Origin: Hyphomonadaceae bacterium
GTDB taxonomy: Bacteria; Pseudomonadota; Alphaproteobacteria; Caulobacterales; Maricaulaceae
Direction: 5' to 3'
Assembly (NCBI GenBank): GCA_014324115.1
Contig: JACOMS010000009.1
Location: forward strand, 1 to 35,494
DNA: 35,494 nucleotides
Part shown: in pieces, positions 14,399 through 23,498 of the stretch
How the letters are laid out: every line of letters begins with the position of its first letter
Position numbering within the stretch: the stretch's first letter is position 1
Translations under genes and position numbers: made by a program
The notes under the pieces: generated by a model
What the model saw: only the letters and a program-made list of their open reading frames with translations
Told to the model about the DNA's origin: nothing
Database searches by the model: none

Positions 14399-15589
14399 AT
14401 GTCCGGGCAGATCCAGGCTTTTACCATGCCGAAATGGGGCATCGAAATGCGGGAGGGTGTCATTCGCCAATGGCACGCCGATATCGGGGATCAGGTCAGT
14501 GAGGGTGATGTTCTGGTCGTGATTGAAACTGAAAAAATCGCCAACGATGTTGAGCTGGAATATGACGGGACCCTGCGCTACAGGGTCGGCGGAGAAGGGG
14601 ATACATTCCCCGTCGGGGCCCTGATTGCCGTATTTGCCGACCCGTCCGTATCCGATCAGGAGGTGGCCCGTTTTGTTGAAAACTTCAAGTCGGCAAATGC
14701 GGGCTTTGCCGACTCACGTCCGGACGGGGCGCCGCAATACGCACACCCTGCGACCCAGGCCGTCATACCCGGGAATCCGGGCATTTCACCGCTTGCAGGC
14801 AAACTGGCCCGGGAGCTGGGCATTGACCCGGCTTCGGTTCAGGGGAGTGGCCGCCGCGGCCGCATATCGCTCCAGGATGTTGAGCAGGCCGCCAGGGCAC
14901 AGGGGCTGTACCGGAGGGACAATAACCCGGCGGCTGAAAATCCCTGCAAGGTTATCAGACTGTCCCCCATGCGAAAAACCATTGCCGAACGCCTCACCGT
15001 GGCCGGTCGGGACATTCCGCATTTTTACCTCCGCAGCGAAATCGGCATGGATGCGCTCATGCAGTTTCGACAAAATCGCAGGCAGGGCTCGATCAACGAT
15101 TACATCATCAAGGCCTGTGCCGTTGCCCTGAGGGCCGAACCCGGCATGAACGTGCACTTTACCGGAGACAGTATCCATCAGTTTGAACGTGCCGACATCT
15201 CCGTTGCCGTGGCGACCGGGCGCGGTCTCCTCACACCTGTCATCCGGGCCGCGGATACAAAATCCGTAAGTGATATTTCAGCCGAAATGAAGGCGTTGAT
15301 CCAAAAAGCCAAAGACGAAAAGCTGCAACCGGCGGAGTATCGGGGGGGAACATTCAGCCTTTCCAATCTGGGAATGATGGGCATCACTGGTTTTGATGCG
15401 ATCATAAATCCGCCCATGGGCGCCATTCTGGCTGTCGGTGCAATCCGGAACAAAGCGCTTCCGGGCGGCGGGGAAGCCCATGTTATGAATGTAACATTAT
15501 CATGCGATCATCGCGCGATTGACGGGGCTCTGGGTGCCGGATGGCTGACAGCACTGGGACATGCGCTGGAACACCCGGAAAACCTGTAA
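14399..15589 (+). CDS. Dihydrolipoamide acyltransferase (E2) of the 2-oxo-acid dehydrogenase complex
   Basis: The protein has 396 residues. It has one lipoyl domain (1-80, Lys46 in ETEKIAND), then a peripheral subunit-binding domain (about 129-161, ISPLAGKLARELGI). The catalytic CoA-acyltransferase domain ends with His371 and Asp375 in DHRAIDG. FSLSNLGMMG is also typical. The enzyme moves the acyl group from lipoamide to CoA. No E3 (lipoamide dehydrogenase) gene follows, so the housekeeping E3 is presumably shared. AAGG lies before the ATG. The stop at 15589 is followed within about 10 bp by a transposase remnant, which marks the edge of the cluster. Confidence 0.94.
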   Translation: MSGQIQAFTMPKWGIEMREGVIRQWHADIGDQVSEGDVLVVIETEKIANDVELEYDGTLRYRVGGEGDTFPVGALIAVFADPSVSDQEVARFVENFKSANAGFADSRPDGAPQYAHPATQAVIPGNPGISPLAGKLARELGIDPASVQGSGRRGRISLQDVEQAARAQGLYRRDNNPAAENPCKVIRLSPMRKTIAERLTVAGRDIPHFYLRSEIGMDALMQFRQNRRQGSINDYIIKACAVALRAEPGMNVHFTGDSIHQFERADISVAVATGRGLLTPVIRAADTKSVSDISAEMKALIQKAKDEKLQPAEYRGGTFSLSNLGMMGITGFDAIINPPMGAILAVGAIRNKALPGGGEAHVMNVTLSCDHRAIDGALGAGWLTALGHALEHPENL

Positions 15590-15599
15590 GGCCGGAAGA

Positions 15600-15748
15600 C
15601 CCGTCATATCCCGCCGACGCAGACCGTTCCTGATGACATGAATAATGCCCGAAATCACTTTGCAGTCATCCACAGGCGCCACACCGCGCGGCAAAGGGAA
15701 CAACGGTTCAATCCGGGCAAACCCCTCCTTTGATAGCATATCACCCAT
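15600..15748 (-). pseudogene. IS5-type transposase remnant A (N-terminal part)
   Basis: From ATG at 15748 the minus strand reads about 50 residues of an IS5/IS427-type transposase N-terminus: MLSKEGFARIEPLFPLPRG, then VDDCKVISGIIHVIRNGLRRRD. After RRD, near 15606, the similarity ends abruptly and the frame runs into the E2 gene. A GGAG lies upstream of the ATG. The catalytic DDE region is absent. Terminal inverted repeats were not found. Confidence 0.75.
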
Positions 15749-15801
15749 CGCAAAATCTCCTTTGCAACCCGTGAATCGCATATCAAAACATAAAAAACCC
15801 A

Positions 15802-16836
15802 TCAAACTGACAGGCCCTGACCCTGGGGATTGTCTTCAATGTGACCGAGATAAGTCTTGAGCCCTTGTTCGAAGCTGTATTGCGGTTTCCATCCAAGATC
15901 ATATCTGGCTCTGGAACAATCAAGAATTACGTCGAAACCAGGGGCCCCGTGTATAATTTCTGTAAACTGCCTTTCAACCGTTTTGCCCAGGACCTGCTCG
16001 ATTTGAGCGACGACACCGTTTATCGACACCCCGACTTCTGAGCCGACATTGTAACACATATAGCTGGGCGTGTTCTCAATGACTTTAGCGTAACAATCGA
16101 CCAGATCATGAATGAAAATGTAATCCCGCATCTCTGTGCCATCGCCGCGAATATCAAGTTTCTGACTCGTCCTCACCTTCTCAAAAATTACCGGTATCAG
16201 GCCCTGACCGAGCCTTGACGTTTGCCCGGGGCCGTATACATTGCCCACTCTCAGGCTTACAGTCTTCAATTCACTTTGATTGCTGATGACGCGTAAACCA
16301 TTTTCAACAATTGAGTGCATGTACCCATAGGCGTTTATCGGCCTTGCTGGCATTTTCTCCGATACTGGAACAACATCAGGATGTCCGTAAATTGTTCCAC
16401 CGGATGAAGTCATGACGAACTTCTCAACACCGAATTCGGCACACTTCCGGGCAATTCCCAGCACGTTTCCTGCTTCGGAAGACACAACTTCGAAGTCAAA
16501 TGGTGAAGACGGTCTAAGCTTGCCCGCACTGAAGATTACGACTTGGGATTTCGCAATAACATCGTCAAATGCACACAACTCATAATTGTAACCCTCAAGA
16601 AAATCCGTAAATTCTACGCTCTCTGGCCTTGATTTTGAAACTCCTGTTACGTTGTAGCCTGCGCTGACAAGCCCTTTGGAGAGATGTCTTCCAATAAACC
16701 CATTGGCCCCAATGATGACGACTGTTTTCGGTTCCACGGAATGAGACTGGGCGTTTTTACCTGACCGGAGCACGGCCCATATCCTATATGTCCCACCCCG
16801 CAAGTCCATACGTCTTCGTGCTGACCCCATCATCAT
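15802..16836 (-). CDS. NAD-dependent epimerase/dehydratase (GalE-like extended SDR)
   Basis: This is an extended-SDR sugar-nucleotide enzyme. The cofactor motif is GANGFIG, the Ser/Thr region is TSSGGTIYG, and sugar-binding features such as RVGNVYGPGQ and DGTEMRDYIFIHDLV are present. The catalytic YxxxK reads YGYMH: the Lys is replaced by His174 (counted from 16836; codon 16315-16317), so activity may be changed or lost. The frame is open from ATG at 16836, but residues 1-34 do not look like the family. GTG at 16737 would give a more usual 311-residue protein. The gene is A/T-richer than its neighbours and lies between two transposase remnants, consistent with transfer. It may once have served polysaccharide synthesis. 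Confidence 0.85.
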   Translation of the reverse strand: MMMGSARRRMDLRGGTYRIWAVLRSGKNAQSHSVEPKTVVIIGANGFIGRHLSKGLVSAGYNVTGVSKSRPESVEFTDFLEGYNYELCAFDDVIAKSQVVIFSAGKLRPSSPFDFEVVSSEAGNVLGIARKCAEFGVEKFVMTSSGGTIYGHPDVVPVSEKMPARPINAYGYMHSIVENGLRVISNQSELKTVSLRVGNVYGPGQTSRLGQGLIPVIFEKVRTSQKLDIRGDGTEMRDYIFIHDLVDCYAKVIENTPSYMCYNVGSEVGVSINGVVAQIEQVLGKTVERQFTEIIHGAPGFDVILDCSRARYDLGWKPQYSFEQGLKTYLGHIEDNPQGQGLSV

Positions 16837-16934
16837 GATAGAGGGTCAAATTTCTTTAGTCAGAAAACTGGACACCTGCATTAACGTTTGATTTTAAATT
16901 GGCATCGTTGATGTTTGAGTAATTTCAGTCAGGG

Positions 16935-17145
16935 GTGTGGTACCTTTGGCTATCATCAAACCTTCCGGGGGCCCTCTTTGGCACCCAAACGGTTCAATGT
17001 CTTACCAAAATGCCCCTCTCGCTCCAGCGTTTGAACCGATTATGCAAGGGGTGTGCAGGGCCGGTACTCCAAAGGCGCATCCCGCTAGCGCAGACCGTTC
17101 TTAATAGACAGGTATCTGTTCAGAGTCACCATAACCTGGTGTAAA
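16935..17145 (-). pseudogene. IS5-type transposase remnant B (middle part, stops and frameshift)
   Basis: The minus strand reads SIKNGLR, a TAG stop where Trp is expected, then RDAPLEY near 17110-17060. After a frame change it continues GPAHPLHNRFKRWSERGIL, matching the IS5/IS427 pattern RNGLRWRDAP-YGPHKTLYNRFKRW. Further on only weak similarity remains. 22 of 27 bp around the NGLR-RD segment (17079-17105) match remnant A (15608-15634), so both derive from related elements. The stop codon and the frame shift show the fragment is dead. Confidence 0.7.
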
Positions 17146-17258
17146 AAGTCTGCCGGGAACAGGCGTGACCGTAATGCGCCCGCGCCTCTGCAAAAGCTGC
17201 CGAATGCAGGCGCAGGCCGTGTATTTCCATATTTTTATTGTTTTTCAATAAAAACTGA

Positions 17259-17286
17259 TAGACTCTCGTTATTGTTCCGGTATAAT
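17259..17286 (+). promoter_or_regulatory. Probable promoter of the RND efflux operon
   Basis: A perfect TATAAT lies at 17281-17286, with TAGACT at 17259-17264 as a weak -35 box (16-bp spacer). A short A/T-rich stretch (17222-17258) precedes it. Transcription from here would begin near 17293, which excludes ATG at 17285 as the start of the lipoprotein gene and supports ATG at 17306. Confidence 0.5.
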
Positions 17287-17305
17287 GCCGGATATGGAGA
17301 GAGGA

Positions 17306-18769
17306 ATGAAAGTATCCATGAAAGGATCATTGCTGGTGGCGAGCGGCCTCGTTCTGCTGTCGGGCTGTCAGACCTTGGCCGGGCGGGGGTTTGAGTCGAC
17401 AGACATTATCGTTGATGTGTCCGGGCCCCCTCAGGATGAATGGGTGGTGCGTTCTGCCCCCGGGATGCCGTCCAATGACTGGGTCGCTGATTTTTCCGAT
17501 CCGGTCCTGACCGCGTTGATTCATGAAGCGCTGGAGCATAATACGGATATTCGCGCCGCCGCTGCAGTCTATGATGCCGCGTTGGCTCGCGCCGATATTG
17601 CCGGGGCCGGAAAGCTCCCGAACATAACGGGGTCTGCATCAATCGTCCGGCAGGATATGGCCAATTCGTCCCAGGCGGGGTCGACTGTATTTGGCTTGCG
17701 TGCCAATGCGAGCTGGGAGCTGGATTTATGGGGCCGTATCCGCGACACAGCGAATGCGGCCGGGCTTGGTGCGGCCGGATTTCAGGCCGATTATGCCGGT
17801 GCGCGTCTCGCAGTTGCAGGGCAGGTGGCCCAGAACTGGTTCAGTCTGATTGAGTCGCGCCTGCTGGTCGAGTTGTCTGAACGTGATGTGGAAACCCAGG
17901 AACGGGCGCTTCGCCTGACGGAACGCCGCTTTGATAGCGGTATTGTCGGCTCGTCCGATGTGCGTCTGGCCAGGTCTGCACTTGCCAATGCCGAGGCCTT
18001 GCTGGCCTCGCGCACGCAGACCCGGTCTTCCCTGGCGCGCAGTCTCGAAATCCTGTTGCGACGCTATCCGGCTGAGGCTATTACCGCGACCCGTGACCTG
18101 CCGCCGCTACCCGTGCTGGACGGAGTCGGCATTCCGTCGGAGACCTTGCGTCGCCGTCCGGATTTGATCGCCGCGGAGTACAGACTGCAATCGGCAGGCC
18201 TTGATGTGGATATCGCCCGCAAACGGCTTTATCCGGCCTTGTCACTCAGCGGCACTGTCAACAGTAATTCGACGGACCTTCTGAAAATTTTTGATTTGCG
18301 GTCTTTTGCAGACAGAATCTCGGCCGATTTAACCCAACCTGTTTTCAATAGCGGCCGGTTAAAAAACGATGTCAGACAACAGCGCGCTCTGCTCCGGCAA
18401 CAGGTTGAAAACTATGCGGGCACGGTTCTGGATGCCTATCTGGAAGTTGAAAATGCACTGGACGCCGAGCAAAGATTGCAGCAGCTGGAAACGGCCTTGC
18501 GGGTTTCCCTGAATGAAGCCATTGAAGCCGAAGATCGCCTGGAAATCCGTTATTCTGAAGGGCTTGCAACAATTCTGCAGTTGCTGGATGCGCAGTCCCG
18601 ACGTATTTCGGCGGAGGGTCGGCTTATCAATGCACGGAAAGAGAGACTGGCCAACCGTGTCAGATTACATGTAGCCTTGGGCGGTGGAAACTACGGCGGT
18701 GTGGCTCCCCGTATGGAACTGGCGTCAGCCAGCGGCACTGAAAAGGTGTCCGCCTGGACAACGGAATGA
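17306..18769 (+). CDS. RND efflux outer membrane factor, NodT/TolC-type lipoprotein
   Basis: The protein has 487 residues. The lipoprotein signal (MKVSMKGSLLVASGLVLLSGC) ends in the lipobox LLSGC, so it is lipidated on the Cys and sits in the outer membrane. It has the two OMF coiled repeats: WELDLWGRIRDTANAA and LRRRPDLIAAEYRLQSAGLD, the latter a signature of NodT-type channels. ATG at 17306 is chosen because GGAGA lies 6 nt upstream and the promoter's -10 box overlaps ATG 17285. It forms the trimeric exit duct for the pump encoded next. The adaptor gene follows after 13 bp. Confidence 0.93.
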   Translation: MKVSMKGSLLVASGLVLLSGCQTLAGRGFESTDIIVDVSGPPQDEWVVRSAPGMPSNDWVADFSDPVLTALIHEALEHNTDIRAAAAVYDAALARADIAGAGKLPNITGSASIVRQDMANSSQAGSTVFGLRANASWELDLWGRIRDTANAAGLGAAGFQADYAGARLAVAGQVAQNWFSLIESRLLVELSERDVETQERALRLTERRFDSGIVGSSDVRLARSALANAEALLASRTQTRSSLARSLEILLRRYPAEAITATRDLPPLPVLDGVGIPSETLRRRPDLIAAEYRLQSAGLDVDIARKRLYPALSLSGTVNSNSTDLLKIFDLRSFADRISADLTQPVFNSGRLKNDVRQQRALLRQQVENYAGTVLDAYLEVENALDAEQRLQQLETALRVSLNEAIEAEDRLEIRYSEGLATILQLLDAQSRRISAEGRLINARKERLANRVRLHVALGGGNYGGVAPRMELASASGTEKVSAWTTE

Positions 18770-18782
18770 CCGGGATGAGAGT

Positions 18783-20186
18783 ATGACAATGGAAACAGGT
18801 ACGGATAGAGATGAGCCCCAAAAAGGCGGATGGGTGAGAAAGTTTCTCATCATCGTTCTGGTGCCGGGTGTTATTATTGCCGGGTTTGTTATCGCAACAG
18901 GGGGGATAATTGCAGCCAATAAGAAACCTGAGGAAAAACGCCGCCCCTTCACACCGCTCGCGGTGCTGGCGGAATATGCGTTTACAGATAGTGTCCAGCT
19001 CCTGGTGAATACACAAGGCGAGGCGCGTCCGCAGATTGAAATCAACCTCGTCCCCGAAGTCGGCGGCAAAATCACCTACGTTTCGCCGAAATTTATCGAA
19101 GGCGGTATTTTCAAAAAGGGGGATGCGCTTGTTCAGATTGACAAATCCAACTATGAGGTCGCCGTCATTCGCGCGGAGGCCGCTATTGCCCGCGCACAAC
19201 AGGTTCTGGTCCGTGAACGGGCTGAAGCCGAAGTTGCCCGCAAGGATTGGGAGGAACTGGGGCGGCCCGGTGAGCCGTCCGATCTGGTTTTGCGTGAGCC
19301 ACAAATGGCCGAAGCCCGCGCCAATCTGCAATCGGCCGAGGCTGATCTCAGCAATGCCAGAATTCAGCTCGACAGAACCACAGTCAAGGCGCCGTTTAAT
19401 GGCCGCGTACGGACAAAAAATTCCGGGATTGGTCAGTATGTGTCTCCGGGGGTCAGTCTGGGACGTATTTTTTCAACGGACGTTGTCGAAGTCCGTCTGC
19501 CGCTGAATAATGACGATCTGCGCAAACTTGATCTGCCGATTGCTTTTGTCGCGGAGAGCCGTGAAGCAGCACCGGAAGTGGATCTGACGGCTGAGGTCGG
19601 CGGTCAAATCCAGACCTGGAAAGCGCGAATCATGCGCACGGACAGCACCTATGACACACGGACACGTGCGCTGTTTGCAATCGCCGAAGTCGCCGACCCG
19701 TATGGGAAAGGTGCATCAGACAACGGTGTGCCTCTGGCACCGGGACTGTTTGTGGATGCCCGCATCGCCGGGAAATCCTATGACAGTACGGTGGTTATCC
19801 CGCGCGATGCTTTGCGGCCCGGGAACAAGGTCTATGTCGCCCGGCAGGACGGGTCTGCCGAAATTGTGACTGCGGGCGTTTTGGACTCCACCGTACAATA
19901 TGCGTACATCACGAGCGGTGTGAATTCCGGAGATATTGTTATCCTGTCTCCCATGGAAGAATCCCGGGCTGTCGGCCCCCTGAAGGTGCTGGATGTCAAG
20001 GACCCCAAAACGGTTTTTATCGACCCGCCCAAGCCGCAATGGCTGATTGACAAGGAAAGGGCCGGGGACGAAGAAAGCAGAAACGGTAACGAAAAGAACC
20101 GCCGGAAACAGGATGAAGACAGGGAAACCACGAGTTCGGAAAACAGCGACGGCCAAGATTCCGCAGCGACCCGTTCGGAGGGGTGA
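18783..20186 (+). CDS. RND efflux periplasmic adaptor (membrane fusion protein)
   Basis: The protein has 467 residues from ATG at 18783; an open frame from 18684 only overlaps the previous gene. A single N-terminal membrane segment (FLIIVLVPGVIIAGFVIA) anchors it, without a lipobox. Then come a lipoyl-like half (VSPKFIEGGIFKKGDALVQI), a coiled-coil hairpin (EVAVIRAEAAIARAQQVLVR and onward), the second lipoyl half (TVKAPFNGRVRTKNSGIGQY) and beta-barrel domains. The last 45 residues are a highly charged, Glu/Asn/Arg-rich tail that is unusual for adaptors. It links the inner-membrane pump with the outer-membrane factor. The pump gene starts 35 bp downstream. Confidence 0.93.
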   Translation: MTMETGTDRDEPQKGGWVRKFLIIVLVPGVIIAGFVIATGGIIAANKKPEEKRRPFTPLAVLAEYAFTDSVQLLVNTQGEARPQIEINLVPEVGGKITYVSPKFIEGGIFKKGDALVQIDKSNYEVAVIRAEAAIARAQQVLVRERAEAEVARKDWEELGRPGEPSDLVLREPQMAEARANLQSAEADLSNARIQLDRTTVKAPFNGRVRTKNSGIGQYVSPGVSLGRIFSTDVVEVRLPLNNDDLRKLDLPIAFVAESREAAPEVDLTAEVGGQIQTWKARIMRTDSTYDTRTRALFAIAEVADPYGKGASDNGVPLAPGLFVDARIAGKSYDSTVVIPRDALRPGNKVYVARQDGSAEIVTAGVLDSTVQYAYITSGVNSGDIVILSPMEESRAVGPLKVLDVKDPKTVFIDPPKPQWLIDKERAGDEESRNGNEKNRRKQDEDRETTSSENSDGQDSAATRSEG

Positions 20187-20221
20187 CGTCCGGTTAGCAT
20201 GACCGGACAAAGGAGCAGAGC

Positions 20222-23200
20222 ATGAAAACAATCATTTCCTGGTTTGTCAAAAATCCCGTCGCCGCCAATCTCATGATGGTGGCAATGTTCGTTGCGGGTG
20301 TATTTGGATATTTTTCACTGGAACGGGAATTTATCCCCCAGGCGACGGTCAACGGCATAACAGTCAGCGTATCCTGGCCCGGGGCATCCCCTCGTGACGT
20401 GGAAGAGCAACTGGTTGTCAGGATTGAAGCCGCGGTCGACGGCCTTGACGGCATTGATTACATCACGGGTAACGCAAGGGAAGGGTCAGGCTCTGTCAAC
20501 ATCCGGACCAAACTCAACACTGATTATGAGAAAATGCTCGATCAGGTCAAATCGCGCGTCGATTCGATACGGAATTTACCCCCGGACGCCTTCAGACCTG
20601 AAATTTACCGATGGGACGCACGGGCCGATATCATGTATCTGGCCCTGCATGGCGACGTTGACCGATTGACTTTACAGCGCGCCGCTACAGACCTTCGTCT
20701 GGATTTAACCCGGTTAACGGGCCTGCAGCTCACCACGCAGATTTCAAAAATACCCGAACAGGTCAACATAGAAATATCGGAAGATGCGCTCCGGCAGTAC
20801 AACCTGACCTTTTCGCAGGTATCAGATGCCATTTCCCGCGCCTCAATCAACCTGTCCGCCGGTACCATTGAGACAACCGCCGGTGATTTACAGCTCAGAG
20901 CGCGGTCCCTCGCGAATACCGAGCAGGACTTCGAGGAAATCATTATTCGACAGACGGCTGCGGGCGGCGTGGTTCGCCTGGGGGACATAGCAACTGTTAT
21001 AGATGGATTTTCAACAAACAAATTCTCTTCGCGGTTCAAGGGTGAAAACTCCGCCGTTTATCAGGTTCTTTCCCCCGACACCATGGATATCACCGCTGCC
21101 GGAGAAGCCATCCGGAAATTTGAAAAGGAAATCAGGGAAACCCTGCCGCCGGGCCTGACGTTTACAATCTGGTTTGACGGTTCAACCATGTTCGACAGCC
21201 GGATGAACCTTATAGGGACGAATGCGGTTTCCGGACTTATACTGGTTTTGATTATCCTGATGCTGTTCTTGAGGCCGTCCGTTGCCCTCTGGGTGACGAT
21301 TGGTATTGCGGCGGCCTTTGCAGGTGCCGTTGCTATCGCTCCGCATGTGGGTGTTACACTTAACATGATTTCGCTCTTTGCCTTCCTGCTGGTCGTCGGG
21401 ATTGTCGTTGATGATGCGATTGTGGTGGGCGAGTCGGTTCACTTCCATGCAGAAAACGGCATTGACGGTGAAAACGGTGCCGTTGCCGGTGCCAATATGG
21501 TGGCCAAGCCCGTATTTTACGCGGTTATTACGACCATTTTAATGTTTACCCCCTTCCTGTTCATGACCGGGCCGATTCAGGCCATGCTTGGCCAAATCAG
21601 CCTGGTCGTGATTGCCGTCCTGGCGTTTTCCCTGATTGAGGCCTTCCTGGTCCTTCCGGTACACCTTCGCCACCTGAAACATACGAAGCAGGAAACGCTC
21701 GGACCGTTGATGAAGATGCAGAACCGTATTGCCGGTTCCCTCGTCGGATTTGCGAAAAATGTATTCAGACCTGCCACCGCGGCCCTCATAAAATACCGAT
21801 ATGTAACTTTTGCCACCTTCGTCGGTCTCTTCATTATGTTCACCGGCTTCCTGCGGGCAGGCCTTGTGCCCGCACAATTTGTTCCGCAGGTCGAGAGCGA
21901 CTTTATCTCCTTTGAGGCGCGCTTCCCCGAAGGAACTTCTTTCGAACGTCGCAACCAGGTACGTGCCCAGGTTGACGCCGGACTTACGGCATTAAACGAA
22001 AAATCCGGTCAGGAATTTGGTGTTGATGAAGACATTTTCAAAAATTACGGAACATTCGTCGGCGGACGTTCTGTCCAGGGTTTTTTCTCCCTCATGGACG
22101 GGAACAAGCGTCGCCATGTTTCGACCAAAAGCGTGGCTGAAAAACTGGAGGAATATGTCGGCCCGATCCCGGACGCCTTCCGCGTCAATTACGGCTATAC
22201 CGCAGCCGGCGGCAATGATTCGGGCGGAATCTTTTTTGCTGTGGCTTCAGTGGATCCGGACAAGCTCCAGGACTCCGTGTTAGCCATCAAGGAACATCTT
22301 GAGACATATTCCAGCGTTGTCCGGGCTTGGGACAGCCTGGAGAGCTCGGCGAAAGAAATTCAATTCGAGCTCAAACCCGGTGCCGCAACACTTGGATTGA
22401 CATTGTCGGATGTGACACGACAGGTCAGGGAAGCCTTCTTTGGTCGGGAGGTTCAGCGTCTCCCGCGTAACGGTGAAGATGTCCGGGTGATGGTGCGTTA
22501 TCCCGAAGAGGCCCGGGAGTCGATTGAAAGTCTGCGCAATCTGCAGATACGCGCGCCCGACGGCGTTGAAGTCCCGCTGTTCTCGGTCGCCGATGTATCT
22601 TTTGAAGAGGGGGTATCCAGCATCAACCGTCGTGACAGAAAGCGCGTCGAATATGTGGGCGCCCGGGTGCGGGGTGACTCCAGCAAAGTATCAGATATTC
22701 GACGGGAAATGAATGAGAGTTTCTTCCCGGAATGGCAGCTGCAGCATCCGGCCGCGGAACGCATTGTCGTTGGTGATGACGAAATTGAACGGAATTTTGT
22801 GCGTGAATTGAAAACATCACTCGTTGTAATCCTGTTTATCATGTATGGATTGCTGGCAATCGCGTTCAAATCCTACTGGCAGCCTTTGTTGATCATGGTC
22901 GCCGTACCTTTTGCTCTTGTCGGCATGATTTTTGGTAATATCGTGACAGGTGTGCCGTTTACTGTCATGTCGGTCTTCGGCTTCTTTGCAGCCTCCGGCG
23001 TAGCTGTGAACGATAATCTCGTCCTGATTGACTACGTGAACCGGTTGCGTGCGCGCGGTATCGGCGCCTATCAGGCCATGCTTGATGCCTGTGTGGCCCG
23101 CTTCCGGCCCATTCTCCTGACATCCGTGACCACATTTGTTGGAATTACGCCGATCCTGTTTGAGACATCAACACAGGCGGAGTTTCTCAAGCCCATGGTT

Positions 23201-23464
23201 GTCGCTTTGGCCTTCGGCGTTTTGTTTGACTTCTTCCTCACACTTATGCTAGTCCCGGCCATGTACGGCATCGGCGTTGATATCAAGCGCCTGTTTGCGC
23301 GTCTCTGGACAGGCGTGAAACAGCCGCCTCTGGGGTCAAGCTATGACCCGAATGTGGCGCTGGCTCTGGAAACCGTGGAAGCCGAACGTGTTCTCCAGGC
23401 TTTGCCCGATACCGGGCCGGGCAAAGGCCCGAATGACAGGGGTCATCTGCAACCGGCTCAATAA
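20222..23464 (+). CDS. RND multidrug/solute efflux pump, inner membrane permease
   Basis: The protein has 1080 residues, the usual RND length, with AAGGAG before the ATG. There are 12 predicted membrane helices: one at the N-terminus (NPVAANLMMVAMFVAGVFGY), two large periplasmic loops, and clusters near 330-560 and 860-1040. TM4 carries VVGIVVDDAIVVGE, whose two Asp residues carry protons in RND pumps. Typical pump motifs include SWPGASPRDVEEQLV near the start and MSVFGFFAASGVAVNDNLVLID in the second half. It exports substrates such as drugs, lipids or metals by proton antiport. Substrate class cannot be read from sequence alone. A roughly 45-residue soluble C-terminal tail is visible. Confidence 0.95.
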   Translation: MKTIISWFVKNPVAANLMMVAMFVAGVFGYFSLEREFIPQATVNGITVSVSWPGASPRDVEEQLVVRIEAAVDGLDGIDYITGNAREGSGSVNIRTKLNTDYEKMLDQVKSRVDSIRNLPPDAFRPEIYRWDARADIMYLALHGDVDRLTLQRAATDLRLDLTRLTGLQLTTQISKIPEQVNIEISEDALRQYNLTFSQVSDAISRASINLSAGTIETTAGDLQLRARSLANTEQDFEEIIIRQTAAGGVVRLGDIATVIDGFSTNKFSSRFKGENSAVYQVLSPDTMDITAAGEAIRKFEKEIRETLPPGLTFTIWFDGSTMFDSRMNLIGTNAVSGLILVLIILMLFLRPSVALWVTIGIAAAFAGAVAIAPHVGVTLNMISLFAFLLVVGIVVDDAIVVGESVHFHAENGIDGENGAVAGANMVAKPVFYAVITTILMFTPFLFMTGPIQAMLGQISLVVIAVLAFSLIEAFLVLPVHLRHLKHTKQETLGPLMKMQNRIAGSLVGFAKNVFRPATAALIKYRYVTFATFVGLFIMFTGFLRAGLVPAQFVPQVESDFISFEARFPEGTSFERRNQVRAQVDAGLTALNEKSGQEFGVDEDIFKNYGTFVGGRSVQGFFSLMDGNKRRHVSTKSVAEKLEEYVGPIPDAFRVNYGYTAAGGNDSGGIFFAVASVDPDKLQDSVLAIKEHLETYSSVVRAWDSLESSAKEIQFELKPGAATLGLTLSDVTRQVREAFFGREVQRLPRNGEDVRVMVRYPEEARESIESLRNLQIRAPDGVEVPLFSVADVSFEEGVSSINRRDRKRVEYVGARVRGDSSKVSDIRREMNESFFPEWQLQHPAAERIVVGDDEIERNFVRELKTSLVVILFIMYGLLAIAFKSYWQPLLIMVAVPFALVGMIFGNIVTGVPFTVMSVFGFFAASGVAVNDNLVLIDYVNRLRARGIGAYQAMLDACVARFRPILLTSVTTFVGITPILFETSTQAEFLKPMVVALAFGVLFDFFLTLMLVPAMYGIGVDIKRLFARLWTGVKQPPLGSSYDPNVALALETVEAERVLQALPDTGPGKGPNDRGHLQPAQ

Positions 23465-23498
23465 ATTCAAATCCAGCCCCGACTGAAAGGAATATAAA

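Larger units (their letters stand above)
16837..17305. other. Intergenic stretch with decayed insertion-sequence DNA
   Basis: This 469-bp gap holds transposase remnant B (about 16935-17145) and the promoter of the efflux operon (17259-17286). The short rightward open frame at 16935-17144 has no family features and only shadows the remnant. In 16837-16934 and 17146-17250 I see A/T-rich DNA without a supported gene or RNA. Confidence 0.6.
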
